Shown here: in pieces, positions 34,148-43,418 of the stretch
Layout: the number at the start of each line of letters is the position of its first letter
How positions within the stretch are numbered: position 1 is the first letter of the stretch
From: Fontibacillus panacisegetis
Lineage (GTDB): Bacteria > Bacillota > Bacilli > Paenibacillales > Paenibacillaceae
Assembly: GCF_900102215.1 (NCBI RefSeq)
Contig: NZ_FNBG01000006.1
Coordinates: 62,001-126,000, forward strand
Length of the DNA: 64,000 nt
Direction of reading: 5' to 3'
Program-made: the position numbers and the translations under genes
Notes under the pieces: model-generated
Database searches by the model: none
The model's input: only the letters and a program-made list of their open reading frames with translations
What the model was told of the DNA's origin: nothing

Positions 34148-34951
34148 TTGAGATATTACGTTTTGGACCGTGGGGATCAACTATCCGTTCGATTAACCGA
34201 GTCCTTTCATAAAATGGCGGCCGAGCAAGGGCTGCAACTAGATGCTGAATCCCCTGATATTGTTGTGTCTATCGGCGGAGATGGCACGATGCTCCATGCA
34301 TTTCATACCTTCATTAACCGTATTCCTTCGATCGCATTTGTTGGAATACACACGGGTCATCTGGGCTTTTATGCCGATTGGAAAGCAGATGAGATTCCGG
34401 AGCTTATAACTATGATGAGTGGTCATTCCGACTCCGGCCAGCTCATGCCAAGAATCGTCCGTTATCCGCTTGTTGAACTGGAAATTCAGAAGAAGTCTGG
34501 AACAAACTCATACATTTGCCTTAACGAATTTACTTTAAAGGGCGTAGGGGGAACTGTTGTAGCGCAGGTTGATATTAACGACGAGCTATTTGAAATGTTT
34601 CGGGGCGATGGCATATGTGTGTCTACTCCTTCAGGAAGTACCGCCTATAACAAAAGTCTTGGAGGAGCCATGATCCACCCATCCATCGAGGCATTGCAAA
34701 TTACTGAAATCGCCTCAATCAACAATCGGGTATTCAGAACAATGGGATCTGCACTCGTATTACCTAAGCATCATCACGTGGATATTTACTCCCGTAAAGA
34801 GCAGAGCCTTATTCTGACGATTGATCATATCAATATACCTACTGACGATTTGATTTCAGTTCGATGCCAGGTAGCCAAGCAAAAAATCAGCTTCGTTCGT
34901 TATAGGCCATTTCCATTTTGGAATAGAGTTCGCAATGCATTTCTTGATTAA
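34148..34951 (+). CDS. nadK: NAD kinase
   Basis: 267-residue cytosolic enzyme making NADP from NAD. The GGDGTML motif is at residues 43-49, with GIHTGHLGFYADW, the NE of CLNEFTLKG, and SGSTAYNKSLGGAMIHP conserved. TTG at 34148 is chosen because AAAGGAG lies nine bases upstream, which gives the usual family length. Complements the NAD salvage operon at 43.4 kb. Confidence 0.93.
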   Translation: MRYYVLDRGDQLSVRLTESFHKMAAEQGLQLDAESPDIVVSIGGDGTMLHAFHTFINRIPSIAFVGIHTGHLGFYADWKADEIPELITMMSGHSDSGQLMPRIVRYPLVELEIQKKSGTNSYICLNEFTLKGVGGTVVAQVDINDELFEMFRGDGICVSTPSGSTAYNKSLGGAMIHPSIEALQITEIASINNRVFRTMGSALVLPKHHHVDIYSRKEQSLILTIDHINIPTDDLISVRCQVAKQKISFVRYRPFPFWNRVRNAFLD

Positions 34952-34975
34952 AATAAAATGAAGAGGACGTCTTAA

Positions 34976-36424
34976 ATGAACTTGTACAAATTACGTCAAA
35001 AAGCACTTATTCCTTTGCTAGCTATTTCAATTTTTGCTCTTCCAGCAGCGGCTGGGGCTGCCGAAGCAACCAATGTTGCCGAGTCCTCTGATATGGCTAT
35101 CCTTCAGGAAGTTCTTGATTATTTGGAAGCTTACAATATTGAAGGTGCGGAAAGAGAGCTGTTACTGGAAAATGCCATTCGCGGAATGGTGTATACACTT
35201 GATGATCCTTATAGCGATTACTATTCCAAGGAAGAGCTGCAGCAATTTGAAGACAGCATTAATCAGGAATACGTCGGAATCGGAGTCACACTACGTTTCA
35301 ATAACAACAACCTGTACATAACAGAGGTTCTTGCTGGATCACCTGCCAGTAAAAGTGGTCTTAAACAGAACGATATTATCAAAAAGGTCGATGGACAAGC
35401 TGTCAAAAGCATAGATGATATCATGTTAATTTCCGGTGAAGAGGATTCAAAGGTAGCGATCACCATCTTACGAGGGGATAAAACATTAGCAATCCCTGTC
35501 ACTAGAACACATTTTACGTTGCCTTCGGTTAAAGGCTCCATGATTCCTTCTACCCGAATTGGCTATATTGCAATCACTTCCTTCTCGGACACCGCCGATC
35601 AGGAGTTTGACAGTGAGTTGGACAAGCTTCGCAAGGCAGGAATGAAATCTATTGTGCTGGACCTTCGTGATAATCTTGGCGGATATGTTGAGGTTGCTCA
35701 GAATATCGCCAAACGCTTCATAAAGAATGGAACATTGATGTATACCGCTGATCAAAGTGGAGTGTTGGAAGAGATTCCGATCACAGATGGAGAAAACATC
35801 GGGATGCCGGTTGTAGTATTAACCAACGAATTGACCGCCAGTGCATCTGAAATACTGACAGGTGCACTGCATGACAACGGTGTAGCCACGGTCATCGGTT
35901 CTCAAACCTATGGCAAAGCGCGTATTCAGAATTTGTTTACACTATCCAATGGAAGTTCTCTGAAGCTGACTGTTCAGCGTTATCTGACTCCAAACAAGTT
36001 GGACTTTAACCATACCGGGCTTACACCAGATATTGAAGTTAGCAACAGCTCAGTCGCTCAGCTAATTACTGGATTATATAAAGCAGGATTAAGAACCATC
36101 GATATTCAAGCAACTGCTTCATCGTTCAGTGTTAACGGTGCTTCATTCGGTGGAGAATTTATCGATATCATTCAGAGCGGCAATAAAGTATACGTCTCTT
36201 CCCGCGTTCTCGGTTCGCTCGTAAAAGGTTCTGTCACTTGGGACAACATTAACCAAAAGCTGATCATTACCGACTCCAGCGGCAAGAAAAGCGGCTTCAG
36301 CATTGCTGCGAAAAGCGCCAAAATGGTGGATAGTCAATCCTATATTGAACTGCATGATTTTCAGAAAAAATTTACGGACGTCAAATGGAGCTATCAACAA
36401 GGAGTACTTAAACTATCAAAATAA
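34976..36424 (+). CDS. S41 C-terminal processing peptidase with PDZ and stalk domain
   Basis: 482-residue secreted or membrane-tethered protease. Signal peptide MNLYKLRQKALIPLLAISIFALPAAAGA; PDZ domain with EYVGIGVTLRFNNN through GLKQNDIIKKVDGQAV (~100-160); S41 core with LRDNLGGYVEVAQ, catalytic Ser in ELTASASEILTGAL and Lys in GSQTYGKARIQN. A ~110-residue C-terminal region (residues ~370-482) resembles a copper-amine-oxidase-N-type stalk domain (FIDIIQSGNKVYVSSRVLG). Similar to CtpB, which cleaves SpoIVFA during sporulation, but role here is inferred. Starts 24 nt after nadK. Confidence 0.88.
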   Translation: MNLYKLRQKALIPLLAISIFALPAAAGAAEATNVAESSDMAILQEVLDYLEAYNIEGAERELLLENAIRGMVYTLDDPYSDYYSKEELQQFEDSINQEYVGIGVTLRFNNNNLYITEVLAGSPASKSGLKQNDIIKKVDGQAVKSIDDIMLISGEEDSKVAITILRGDKTLAIPVTRTHFTLPSVKGSMIPSTRIGYIAITSFSDTADQEFDSELDKLRKAGMKSIVLDLRDNLGGYVEVAQNIAKRFIKNGTLMYTADQSGVLEEIPITDGENIGMPVVVLTNELTASASEILTGALHDNGVATVIGSQTYGKARIQNLFTLSNGSSLKLTVQRYLTPNKLDFNHTGLTPDIEVSNSSVAQLITGLYKAGLRTIDIQATASSFSVNGASFGGEFIDIIQSGNKVYVSSRVLGSLVKGSVTWDNINQKLIITDSSGKKSGFSIAAKSAKMVDSQSYIELHDFQKKFTDVKWSYQQGVLKLSK

Positions 36425-36437
36425 TAATTCACAATAA

Positions 36438-36475
36438 AACAACGGTTCCTTATTCGGGAACCGTTGTTGTTTCTT
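36438..36475 (+). terminator. Terminator of S41 peptidase gene, overlapping yutD 3' end
   Basis: AACAACGGTTCC / GGAACCGTTGTT perfect 12-bp stem, 7-nt loop, then GTTTCTTCT. The right arm lies inside the last codons of the convergent yutD (encoding TTTVPE). Confidence 0.85.
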
Positions 36476-36791
36476 CTCCGTTAGGAGCTACTTTAGAATT
36501 TGCCTGATCTTTTGAATTGTCTTTGGTCTTCTGCAGTACAAAGTACTTGCATCCAAAATTACAATACTCATTAATGTAATCTGTAATACCTGAAAAAGCG
36601 GTATCACGGTTTACCTTTGGATGATTATCCCGCAAAAAGCCCTTCAGACGAAGCTTCTCGTAGCCCCAATCACCAATAATGTAATCGTATCGGTCTAACA
36701 CTTCACTATATCTCTGCTTAAATGCCTCTGCATCCCAGGCATCCTTGTAGTTTTGAATCAATTCATAGGTTCTGCCGCCAATTTGAATCAC
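36450..36791 (-). CDS. yutD: YutD family protein
   Basis: 113 residues, DUF1027/YutD family. The core IQIGGRTYELIQNYKDAWDAEAFKQRYSEVLDRYDYIIGDWGYEKLRLKGFL is diagnostic, with a C-rich HYCNFGC-like segment (NEYCNFGCKYFVLQK). The tail is Lys/Asn/Thr-rich and ends within the neighbour's terminator stem. Function unknown. B. subtilis has yutD close to lipA and lytH, as here. Confidence 0.88.
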   Translation of the reverse strand: MIQIGGRTYELIQNYKDAWDAEAFKQRYSEVLDRYDYIIGDWGYEKLRLKGFLRDNHPKVNRDTAFSGITDYINEYCNFGCKYFVLQKTKDNSKDQANSKVAPNGEETTTVPE

Positions 36792-36817
36792 TGGCCTACC
36801 TCCCTTATCACCATCAC

Positions 36818-37717
36818 CTAATTGGGTGCAGCTGCGCCTTCTCGACGGCTTTTTGCCGAATTAACCTGCTCATGCGCATGATAAGAACTACGAACCAATG
36901 GTCCCGATTCTACGTGACTGAATCCACGTTTCATGCCCTCTTTCTTAAGCTCGGCAAATTGCTCAGGTGTATAATATTTCTCAACATGCAAATGCTGCGG
37001 TGATGGCTGTAAATACTGACCTATCGTCAAAATATCGCAGTCTATCTCGCGCAAATCATCCATTGCCTGCAGTATTTCATCCCATTCTTCACCTACACCC
37101 AGCATAATACTGGATTTCGTTGGTATGTTCGGCTTCATCGCCTTTGCCCGCTTAAGAAGCTCAAGAGAACGACGATATTTAGCCTTGGCTCTCACTCGGT
37201 CAGACATGCGCTCCACAGTCTCAATATTATGATTGAGAATATCAGGGTTAGCTTCCATCACAACACGAAGCGATTCTTCATTTCCTAGGAAATCCGGTAT
37301 TAGCACCTCAACAGAGCATAGTGGCAGGCGTCCTCGTATAGCTTTAATTGTCTCCGCAAAAATGAAGGCTCCCCCATCATTCAAATCATCTCGAGCAACA
37401 CTAGTCACAACGCAATGACGCAGGTTCATATTCTCGGCAGCTTCAGCAACTCGCTTCGGCTCTTCCAAATCAAGCTCCGTCGGCATCCCTGTATTAACAG
37501 CGCAAAAACGACATGCTCTCGTACAAATATCACCCAAAATCATAAAAGTAGCTGTTCGATTTGCCCAACATTCATAAATATTCGGACAACGTGCTTCCTC
37601 ACATACAGTATGCAACGTTTTGGATCGCATCATTTCTTTGATGTTCTGATAGTTATCTCCGGTTGTCAGTTTGATTCGGATCCAATCCGGTTTAGGTTCT
37701 TTGACATGTTTAGACAA
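36818..37717 (-). CDS. lipA: Lipoyl synthase LipA
   Basis: 299-residue radical SAM enzyme inserting sulfur into octanoyl groups on E2/GcvH proteins. The auxiliary cluster motif is [12 protein letters not shown], the radical SAM cluster CTRACRFC, and the C-terminal RSSYHAHEQ carries the serine cluster ligand. TTG at 37717 is chosen because AAGGAAGG lies nine bases upstream. Gap to yutD is 26 nt, so they are likely co-transcribed. Divergent from lytH. Confidence 0.96.
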   Translation of the reverse strand: MSKHVKEPKPDWIRIKLTTGDNYQNIKEMMRSKTLHTVCEEARCPNIYECWANRTATFMILGDICTRACRFCAVNTGMPTELDLEEPKRVAEAAENMNLRHCVVTSVARDDLNDGGAFIFAETIKAIRGRLPLCSVEVLIPDFLGNEESLRVVMEANPDILNHNIETVERMSDRVRAKAKYRRSLELLKRAKAMKPNIPTKSSIMLGVGEEWDEILQAMDDLREIDCDILTIGQYLQPSPQHLHVEKYYTPEQFAELKKEGMKRGFSHVESGPLVRSSYHAHEQVNSAKSRREGAAAPN

Positions 37718-37871
37718 GGCAAGAGACCTTCCTTCTCGTGGAATAGCTATAGCGCCATTTATTATACCATGAATCAGATGGAAAAACCTACTGTTTGAAT
37801 TGGAATAAAAACACAAGTTTTGTCCAACCTAAGGGGTGCGAGTTTTAAAATTCAAAGGAGGACATCTTCCG

Positions 37872-38930
37872 TTGAGATCTTATGTTCAGTTCGGCAAAAA
37901 AAGTATCCGCTGTCTCATTTGCACAGTCATGATCTCTTTCCTGTGCACCATTTCCGGATTTGGAGCAGTTGCAGCCGAAGCTCCTGGAACTCCAGATTCA
38001 ACACACAGCAAAAGTGTTTACGAACTAAGACGAAGCCTGTACGAGGAAATCGGTATCCTCACGCAAGTTCCATGGTATTGGCTCGCCGCAGTCGATCAAT
38101 ATGAGCGTACGATAACACCTCGTGGCAAGGTAGCGAAAAAGGATAAGGAGCGACTGGTAGGACTTCAATTTAAGGATGAAGTATGGGCCGGCGCACTCAA
38201 TCCGAATCCCGGTGATATGAATCCTGCGACGATCAGTCTGTTTGGGGGACTTGGCAGAGACGCTACTGCTGACGGAAATGCAGATCCCGGAAATGACCGG
38301 GACGCCTTATTTACAATGGCTTCCTATTTGCTTGGCTTTGGCTTTGATGATGAGGATTTTCGTATCGCTTTGTGGCGGTACTACCAAAACGACTCTTCTG
38401 TCTCCCGAATCCGTCAATTCGCCAAAATTTACAAAACCTTTAACCAGATCGACCTGTCAGCCAGCGCATTTCCGCTTCCCGTGAAGAGTATCTACACTTT
38501 CCGGGATACTTGGGGAGATCGACGGGGATGGGGCGGGCTGCGAACTCATGAAGGAACAGATCTTTTCGCCTCTTATGGAGTTCCTGTTCGCAGCGTCTGC
38601 TACGGAATTGTTGAGACTAAAGGCTGGAACCCTTACGGCGGATGGCGAATCGGTATTCGCGACCTGTCCAACCGATATCATTATTATGCCCATCTACAAG
38701 GCTACGAAAAAAATATTGAAATCGGTGATGTAGTGAAGCCTGGACAAGGAGTTGGCTGGGTAGGCAGCAGTGGGTACGGTCCTCCCGGAACGCAAGGCAG
38801 ATTCCCCCCTCATCTCCACTACGGAATATACCGTGACACCGGATCAACCGAGTGGGCGTTTAATCCTTATCCACTGTTACGTCAATGGGAGAAGGAAGAG
38901 TGGGTTCGTATCAAGAAAGGAAAGAAGTAG
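37872..38930 (+). CDS. lytH: M23 peptidase LytH-like (L-Ala-D-Glu endopeptidase of spore cortex)
   Basis: 352-residue exported peptidase. TTG at 37872 is chosen because AAAGGAGG lies ten bases upstream. An N-terminal hydrophobic segment (CLICTVMISFLCTISGFGAVAAEA) acts as signal/anchor. The LasA/M23 zinc site is THEGTD (~225) and HLH in PPHLHYGIY (~314). The N-terminal ILTQVPWYWLAAVDQYERT and NPDM-type block match YunA/LytH rather than other M23 proteins. In B. subtilis LytH trims cortex peptides under sigma-K. Its position next to lipA is as in B. subtilis. Confidence 0.88.
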   Translation: MRSYVQFGKKSIRCLICTVMISFLCTISGFGAVAAEAPGTPDSTHSKSVYELRRSLYEEIGILTQVPWYWLAAVDQYERTITPRGKVAKKDKERLVGLQFKDEVWAGALNPNPGDMNPATISLFGGLGRDATADGNADPGNDRDALFTMASYLLGFGFDDEDFRIALWRYYQNDSSVSRIRQFAKIYKTFNQIDLSASAFPLPVKSIYTFRDTWGDRRGWGGLRTHEGTDLFASYGVPVRSVCYGIVETKGWNPYGGWRIGIRDLSNRYHYYAHLQGYEKNIEIGDVVKPGQGVGWVGSSGYGPPGTQGRFPPHLHYGIYRDTGSTEWAFNPYPLLRQWEKEEWVRIKKGKK

Positions 38931-38935
38931 GGACA

Positions 38936-38959
38936 AAAAACTGCAAACCTACAGTTTTT
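38936..38959 (+). terminator. Terminator of lytH
   Basis: AAAAACTG / CAGTTTTT stem with an 8-nt loop, 6 nt after the stop. Confidence 0.8.
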
Positions 38960-38988
38960 ATGAGCAGCAACACTCTCCATAAAGAAAA

Positions 38989-39350
38989 GGGGTTGTCCCA
39001 AAAGTAGAGTTAGTGTCAAAACTAGAAATAGCGGTGCAAGGAAGATGATCCCTGCACCGCTTGATTCCGCCACATTCCATGACTGTATCTCATGTGTAAT
39101 AGTGTCATGATGCGGAATTTCTGAAATTCCTGCAAATATACAGGCTTTGTTTATGTAAAGCCTCTAAACGCCCTGAATTGCTGCAAATGTGCAGGCATTC
39201 TCTAAGGATTCTCTTCAAACTAGTCTATTCTGAACCATATTCCTGCATTTTTGCAGGAATATGGTTCATCCTTTCATGGCTACTTTAAAAAAACTGTATT
39301 TTTGCATCCTTTTCCTGATATCTTGCCTTTACACTGCTAAACAAGAAGCG
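38989..39350 (+). repeat. Interspersed MITE-like repeat, copy 2 (right end missing)
   Basis: Starts GGGGTTGTCCCAAAAGTAGA and follows copy 1 almost base for base through CTAAACAAGAAGCG. It then stops before the terminal GTCCCTCAAAG hairpin, so one terminus is lost. It carries the CCTGCATTTTTGCAGGAATATGG variant. Located between convergent lytH and yunB. Confidence 0.88.
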
Positions 39351-39490
39351 AATTTTAAAGGAGATAGGCTACTGAGGAGAAAAAAGATGCACTTTCTCTT
39401 TTACAACAATTTCTCTGCACGAGCTGTTAGTCGGCATAAAATCTCACAATTTACCATTTAATTTATCTTTCATCCCATTAAGCACCCACT
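39351..39490. other. Short spacer after repeat copy 2
   Basis: A GGAGA site and a 24-residue frame starting at 39387 are present, but composition and conservation do not support a gene. Confidence 0.4.
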
Positions 39491-40294
39491 CTAATGCTCT
39501 CTACTTCCATTCTTCCCTTCTTTCTGATCATTACTCTGCTGCGGATTTGAATTCAGACCAGTCTCTGACTGCTGGTTGTTATTAGGAAGTGCCGGAATAG
39601 AGATATTTGGAGCATTGGCCTTATCCCCAACCGGGTTGCCTTTGCTATCGTAATAATACATCGGAACATCACCAACAACGAGCAAATAAGACACTGGAAT
39701 TTCTGTCTCAACAGACTGTGGCTCCATATCAAAAGGAACTACAACTGCAAGCTCGGTCTTTACACGCAAATACACTTCAACAAGAATCATATTAATTCCC
39801 GCATCCTCTTGCCGGGTGTTCAAATCTACCTTCACATCACCTTTGGGCTCGATCTTAATCGGAATACTCGGTCCAAAGGAGGCAATAATCGGACTCCCTA
39901 ATGCCTGACCAAGCGGAATATGCTCCGATAATCCGGATACCTCATCCAACGCCGAACGAACCGTCTGGATCGTATCAGAAGTAATTTTCATATGTGATGA
40001 ATAATTCAGCATAAAACCAGACACTTTACCCGATGCATCCGTCTTCCAATTAATGAGTTCATCAATATTACCGTGATTCGCTACTTGTGCAGCAATCGCA
40101 TCATTAATCGATTCAGTGGCGATTTGTTTTACACGTATTTTGGCCAAATGCATAATCGGTTCTCTCATCCGGCTCTCGACATATTGAAAAAAATATATAA
40201 AGCTGAAGATCATGATGATTGTAATAATGAGCCACCATTTTCTTCTTCCACGCGGTCTTCTTCTTCGGCTACGCCACCCTCGTCTTCTAAACAT
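39491..40294 (-). CDS. yunB: Sporulation protein YunB
   Basis: 267 residues. A very Arg-rich N-terminus (MFRRRGWRSRRRRPRGRRK) precedes one transmembrane helix (~20-37). The YunB core follows: VESRMREPIMHLAKIRVKQIATESINDAI, IPLGQALGSPIIASFGPSIPIKI and the TEIPVSYLLVVGDVPMYYYD segment. The tail is Asn/Gln/Ser-rich low complexity. In B. subtilis yunB is sigma-E controlled and sits beside lytH, as here, apart from the repeat insertion. Confidence 0.92.
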   Translation of the reverse strand: MFRRRGWRSRRRRPRGRRKWWLIITIIMIFSFIYFFQYVESRMREPIMHLAKIRVKQIATESINDAIAAQVANHGNIDELINWKTDASGKVSGFMLNYSSHMKITSDTIQTVRSALDEVSGLSEHIPLGQALGSPIIASFGPSIPIKIEPKGDVKVDLNTRQEDAGINMILVEVYLRVKTELAVVVPFDMEPQSVETEIPVSYLLVVGDVPMYYYDSKGNPVGDKANAPNISIPALPNNNQQSETGLNSNPQQSNDQKEGKNGSREH

Positions 40295-40371
40295 CTTCTC
40301 CCTCCCCCGGCAGCCGATTACTACTTATACAAGTTATGCGGGACAGGGTAAAAAAAGAAGATTCTCCTGGA

Positions 40372-42063
40372 TTAACTTATTATTTTGAATTTTCCTAACG
40401 CTAATTTCAGTTCATTGGAAACTTCGTGCAGACTGGATGAGGCGGAATTTATCTCTTCGATCGCTCCCTGCTGGCTAGTTGTTGCTGACGCCACCTGCCG
40501 AGAGCTTGCACTAGCAGCTTGAGCAATCTCTGAAATCATAGTGACCGAAGCAGTAATTTGTTCAATTCCCGCAGACATTTGCTCTGCCGTAGCGGCAAGC
40601 TGCTCCATCTGCTCTGCTATTTGTGTACTCGATTCAACAATCTCGTCAAAACTCTCCTCTGTCTTGTTCGTTAACTCTAATCCAAGCTGTACTTCTTGTG
40701 TTGCTTCAGTCATGGCTCTTATCGAAGACTTCGTATTCGAATTAATATCACCTAGCAAATTTCCGATCGTTTCAGATACCTGATTTGTTTGATCAGCGAG
40801 CTTCCGCACTTCGGAAGCAACGACCGCAAATCCTCTTCCATCTTCACCCGCTCGGGCAGCTTCAATAGAAGCATTCAAAGCCAGCAGGCCTGTCTGCTGC
40901 GCAATATTTTGAATCATCCCTAGCATTTCTGTAATTTCTTGCGATTTCTCATCAAGCTGTCTTATCATAAACTCAGTATTCCGAACAGATCGATCAATTA
41001 TATGCATCTGCTGTACGGTCTTCTTTACATAGCCGTTACCAACTAACGCATGTTGCTGAGCCAGTCCCATCTCTTCGGAGACATCGACTGCATGTTCAGC
41101 TATACTTTGTATCCCAAAAGCGATTTCCTCAACAGCCTTTGCATTCTCAGCCGTACTCTGTGTCTGACTGTCTGCTCCTTTAGCTACCTGCTCAATGGAG
41201 TTAACGATCCGAGACGATTCTTCAGTTGTCTTCTTGGCTATCTCCCCAAGTTGATCCGTAGCTGTCGTTACTTTTCCGGAAGCATGCAATCCGTGCTGAA
41301 CAAGCTCCTTTAGATTCTCACCCATTCTATTAAAGCTATAGGCCAACTCCCCTATCTCATCTTTGCCAAGCCCATCGATAGTTGTAGTGAAATCCCCCTC
41401 ACCCGCGCGTTCCATAGCCTTAGTTAATGTTCTGAGCCTGTTTTTCATTCTGCCGATATACCACACGATCAGGACAATCGCAACAACAATTGCGATAACT
41501 ATAACTACAAAAAACCAGCTAATAAACGAAGATGTAATCTCGTTGATCAAACTTTGCGACGCCCCTACATAGAAAATACCGATAATTTGGCCGTCTGCGC
41601 CTATGATAGGCTCATAAGCAGCTTGATATGTATGACCAACCACAACCGCTTCGCCATAGTATTTTTGCCCACTTTTTAAAACGGTCTTCTCCACTTTCCC
41701 GGATACGGTCGTTCCTACCGCTCTTTCGCCCTCATTCATCACATTTGTGGCTACCCTTGTATTTCCTTGAAAAATCGTCACAGTGTCGCCTGTCATTTCA
41801 CCAATTTCATCAACAAGATCAAAATTTCCATTTATCTTCAAACTACCTTTATAGAGCTCTCCGTCTTGAATCAGCCAATCACCCGCGTATTTACTATCGA
41901 TAAACTGACTAGCTAATTCTAGATCACTTTTTGCCTTTTCCTCAGCAAACGTCTTAATTCCCTGCTCCATCTGTTCTATAGCCACAACAGCTATCGCGGC
42001 AGCAAATACGATCATCATTCCAATCACGATCATACCAATTTTGGTTCCAACACTGCGCCTCAT
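40372..42063 (-). CDS. Methyl-accepting chemotaxis protein with single Cache-type sensor
   Basis: 563 residues. TM1 is at ~8-28, an extracellular sensor domain at ~30-180 ([56 protein letters not shown], a single-Cache/sCache look), TM2 at ~185-207, a HAMP domain to ~260, and the signalling domain with the conserved hairpin tip [37 protein letters not shown]. Ligand unknown. No clear sigma-D promoter was found upstream. Confidence 0.93.
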   Translation of the reverse strand: MRRSVGTKIGMIVIGMMIVFAAAIAVVAIEQMEQGIKTFAEEKAKSDLELASQFIDSKYAGDWLIQDGELYKGSLKINGNFDLVDEIGEMTGDTVTIFQGNTRVATNVMNEGERAVGTTVSGKVEKTVLKSGQKYYGEAVVVGHTYQAAYEPIIGADGQIIGIFYVGASQSLINEITSSFISWFFVVIVIAIVVAIVLIVWYIGRMKNRLRTLTKAMERAGEGDFTTTIDGLGKDEIGELAYSFNRMGENLKELVQHGLHASGKVTTATDQLGEIAKKTTEESSRIVNSIEQVAKGADSQTQSTAENAKAVEEIAFGIQSIAEHAVDVSEEMGLAQQHALVGNGYVKKTVQQMHIIDRSVRNTEFMIRQLDEKSQEITEMLGMIQNIAQQTGLLALNASIEAARAGEDGRGFAVVASEVRKLADQTNQVSETIGNLLGDINSNTKSSIRAMTEATQEVQLGLELTNKTEESFDEIVESSTQIAEQMEQLAATAEQMSAGIEQITASVTMISEIAQAASASSRQVASATTSQQGAIEEINSASSSLHEVSNELKLALGKFKIIS

Positions 42064-42275
42064 AAATTCCCCCCCTACTTATATGAAATATGTAGATAGA
42101 ACAACGCTACATAATATACAGAGATTATAGATGAATAAATATTTATTAAGTAGTAAAAAAGCAACCGAAATCCCACTATCTAGGGGATCAAAAGAAAGTT
42201 AATTCAAATTTCATCTATTCCATCAAAAGTTGTTATAAAAAAGTACTAAGCATAATGAATCCTTCGAGCTAGAAA
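42064..42275. other. AT-rich intergenic region upstream of the chemoreceptor
   Basis: Contains an ATAAATATTTAT palindrome (42134-42145) and a possible minus-strand -10 TATAAT near 42124-42129. No gene or RNA motif recognised. Confidence 0.4.
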
Positions 42276-42314
42276 ACAAAGGCCAGGCTTGGGATATCCC
42301 CTAGCGCTGGCCTT
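42276..42314 (-). terminator. Terminator downstream of HAD phosphatase gene
   Basis: Minus strand AAGGCCAG / CTGGCCTT with an inner GGGATATCCC palindrome, followed by TGTTTTC. Confidence 0.7.
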
Positions 42315-42388
42315 AAAATATATATCCATAGTTCAATCCTGTGCTACCCAAATCTCCGGTTAAACTTCGCAAACAGATGTTCAGCAAG

Positions 42389-43216
42389 TCAACTTCGGGG
42401 CAATACCTGCTCCCTTAGAATAAACTCCTCCACTACCTTGGCCACGCCATCTTCCATATTACTATCTGTTACATAGTTGGCAATTTGTTTAATATCATCA
42501 GGTGCATTTCCCATAGCCACACCTAATCCGGCAAACTCAATCATCGCAAGGTCATTATAACTGTCTCCGATAGCAATGACTTCATGCTGCTCAATACCTA
42601 GTTGCTGGCTGAGATGATGCAAGCTTGTCCCTTTATCTACACCCACTTCAGTGAATTCTAAGAAATATGGCTTCGAACGCATTACATTCAATTTTCCTTG
42701 GAGCTGTTGTTGTAATTTCTGTTCCAATAAGACAAGTTTTTCAGGTGCCTCTACCATCAGAACTTTTACCACGGGTTCTTGAATCGCTTCGATAAACTGA
42801 TCTGTTTCTATAATAGGCATTCCCGTAATATCAGCTTCGATATCGGTATATTTGTTATTGGCGGGTGTTACGATGTCATCCCCTACGTAAGTATGAATCC
42901 AGACCTGTTCTTTTTTACTCATATTATAAAGTTCATGTACAGTAGCTGGTGATAAGGTACTGCTGAATAATTGCTCGTTAGTTGCACAATTTATAATGCT
43001 GGCTCCGTTAAAAGATAGAATAAAGCTTCCGTATTTCTCAAGCTCTAATTCTTGAGCAATATGTCTCATCGCAAATGTAGGACGACCTGATGCCAGGACC
43101 ACCTTTACTCCTGCCTCTTGTGCGTCCATTAATGCTTGTTTCGTACGGGGAGAGATTGTCCGATCATCACGAAGTAGCGTATCATCCAAATCAAGTACGA
43201 TCATTTTATAGTTCAT
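42389..43216 (-). CDS. Cof-type HAD phosphatase (YidA-like)
   Basis: 275-residue HAD-IIB hydrolase. Motif I is VLDLDDTLL, motif II VVLASGRPT, Lys in GVDKGTSLHHL, and GDSYNDLAMIEFAGLGVAMGNA. Probable sugar- or cofactor-phosphate phosphatase. A second Cof phosphatase is encoded at 12.5 kb; the two are distinct in the cap domain. It lies divergent from the NAD operon, but no functional link is shown. Confidence 0.88.
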   Translation of the reverse strand: MNYKMIVLDLDDTLLRDDRTISPRTKQALMDAQEAGVKVVLASGRPTFAMRHIAQELELEKYGSFILSFNGASIINCATNEQLFSSTLSPATVHELYNMSKKEQVWIHTYVGDDIVTPANNKYTDIEADITGMPIIETDQFIEAIQEPVVKVLMVEAPEKLVLLEQKLQQQLQGKLNVMRSKPYFLEFTEVGVDKGTSLHHLSQQLGIEQHEVIAIGDSYNDLAMIEFAGLGVAMGNAPDDIKQIANYVTDSNMEDGVAKVVEEFILREQVLPRS

Positions 43217-43334
43217 CTGTCTATTCCCTTCATATCAATCTAATAAGAGTTTAATAGCTTAATAATACCATGAATTTACCTAGCTCCTAAAGAGGATACT
43301 ACGTCGAGGTTGTCCTAACAATGGGAAAATGTGG

Positions 43335-43363
43335 TTGACAATAAGGATTCAACTTGCTATACT
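43335..43363 (+). promoter_or_regulatory. Sigma-A promoter of the NAD salvage operon
   Basis: TTGACA (43335-43340), 17-bp spacer, TATACT (43358-43363). Confidence 0.88.
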
Positions 43364-43367
43364 TCAA

Positions 43368-43390
43368 TTAACAATATGTTAAATGTTAAC
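43368..43390. promoter_or_regulatory. Candidate operator with overlapping palindromes at NAD operon start
   Basis: TTAACA-ATA-TGTTAA (43368-43382) is a perfect dyad, and GTTAA-ATG-TTAAC (43378-43390) overlaps it. They lie immediately downstream of the -10, where a repressor such as the NrtR-like first gene product would block transcription. Assignment to NrtR is inference. Confidence 0.55.
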
Positions 43391-43418
43391 TAAAAACCAA
43401 TAAAGGAGTATTGGACTC

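Noticed and set aside
41628-41903. 91-codon frame antisense to the chemoreceptor
   Set aside because: Shadow frame without RBS or family signal.
42064-42388. Possible riboswitch or sigma-D promoter before the chemoreceptor gene
   Set aside because: No TAAA-N15-GCCGATAT match and no aptamer core recognised; only a palindrome and a terminator.
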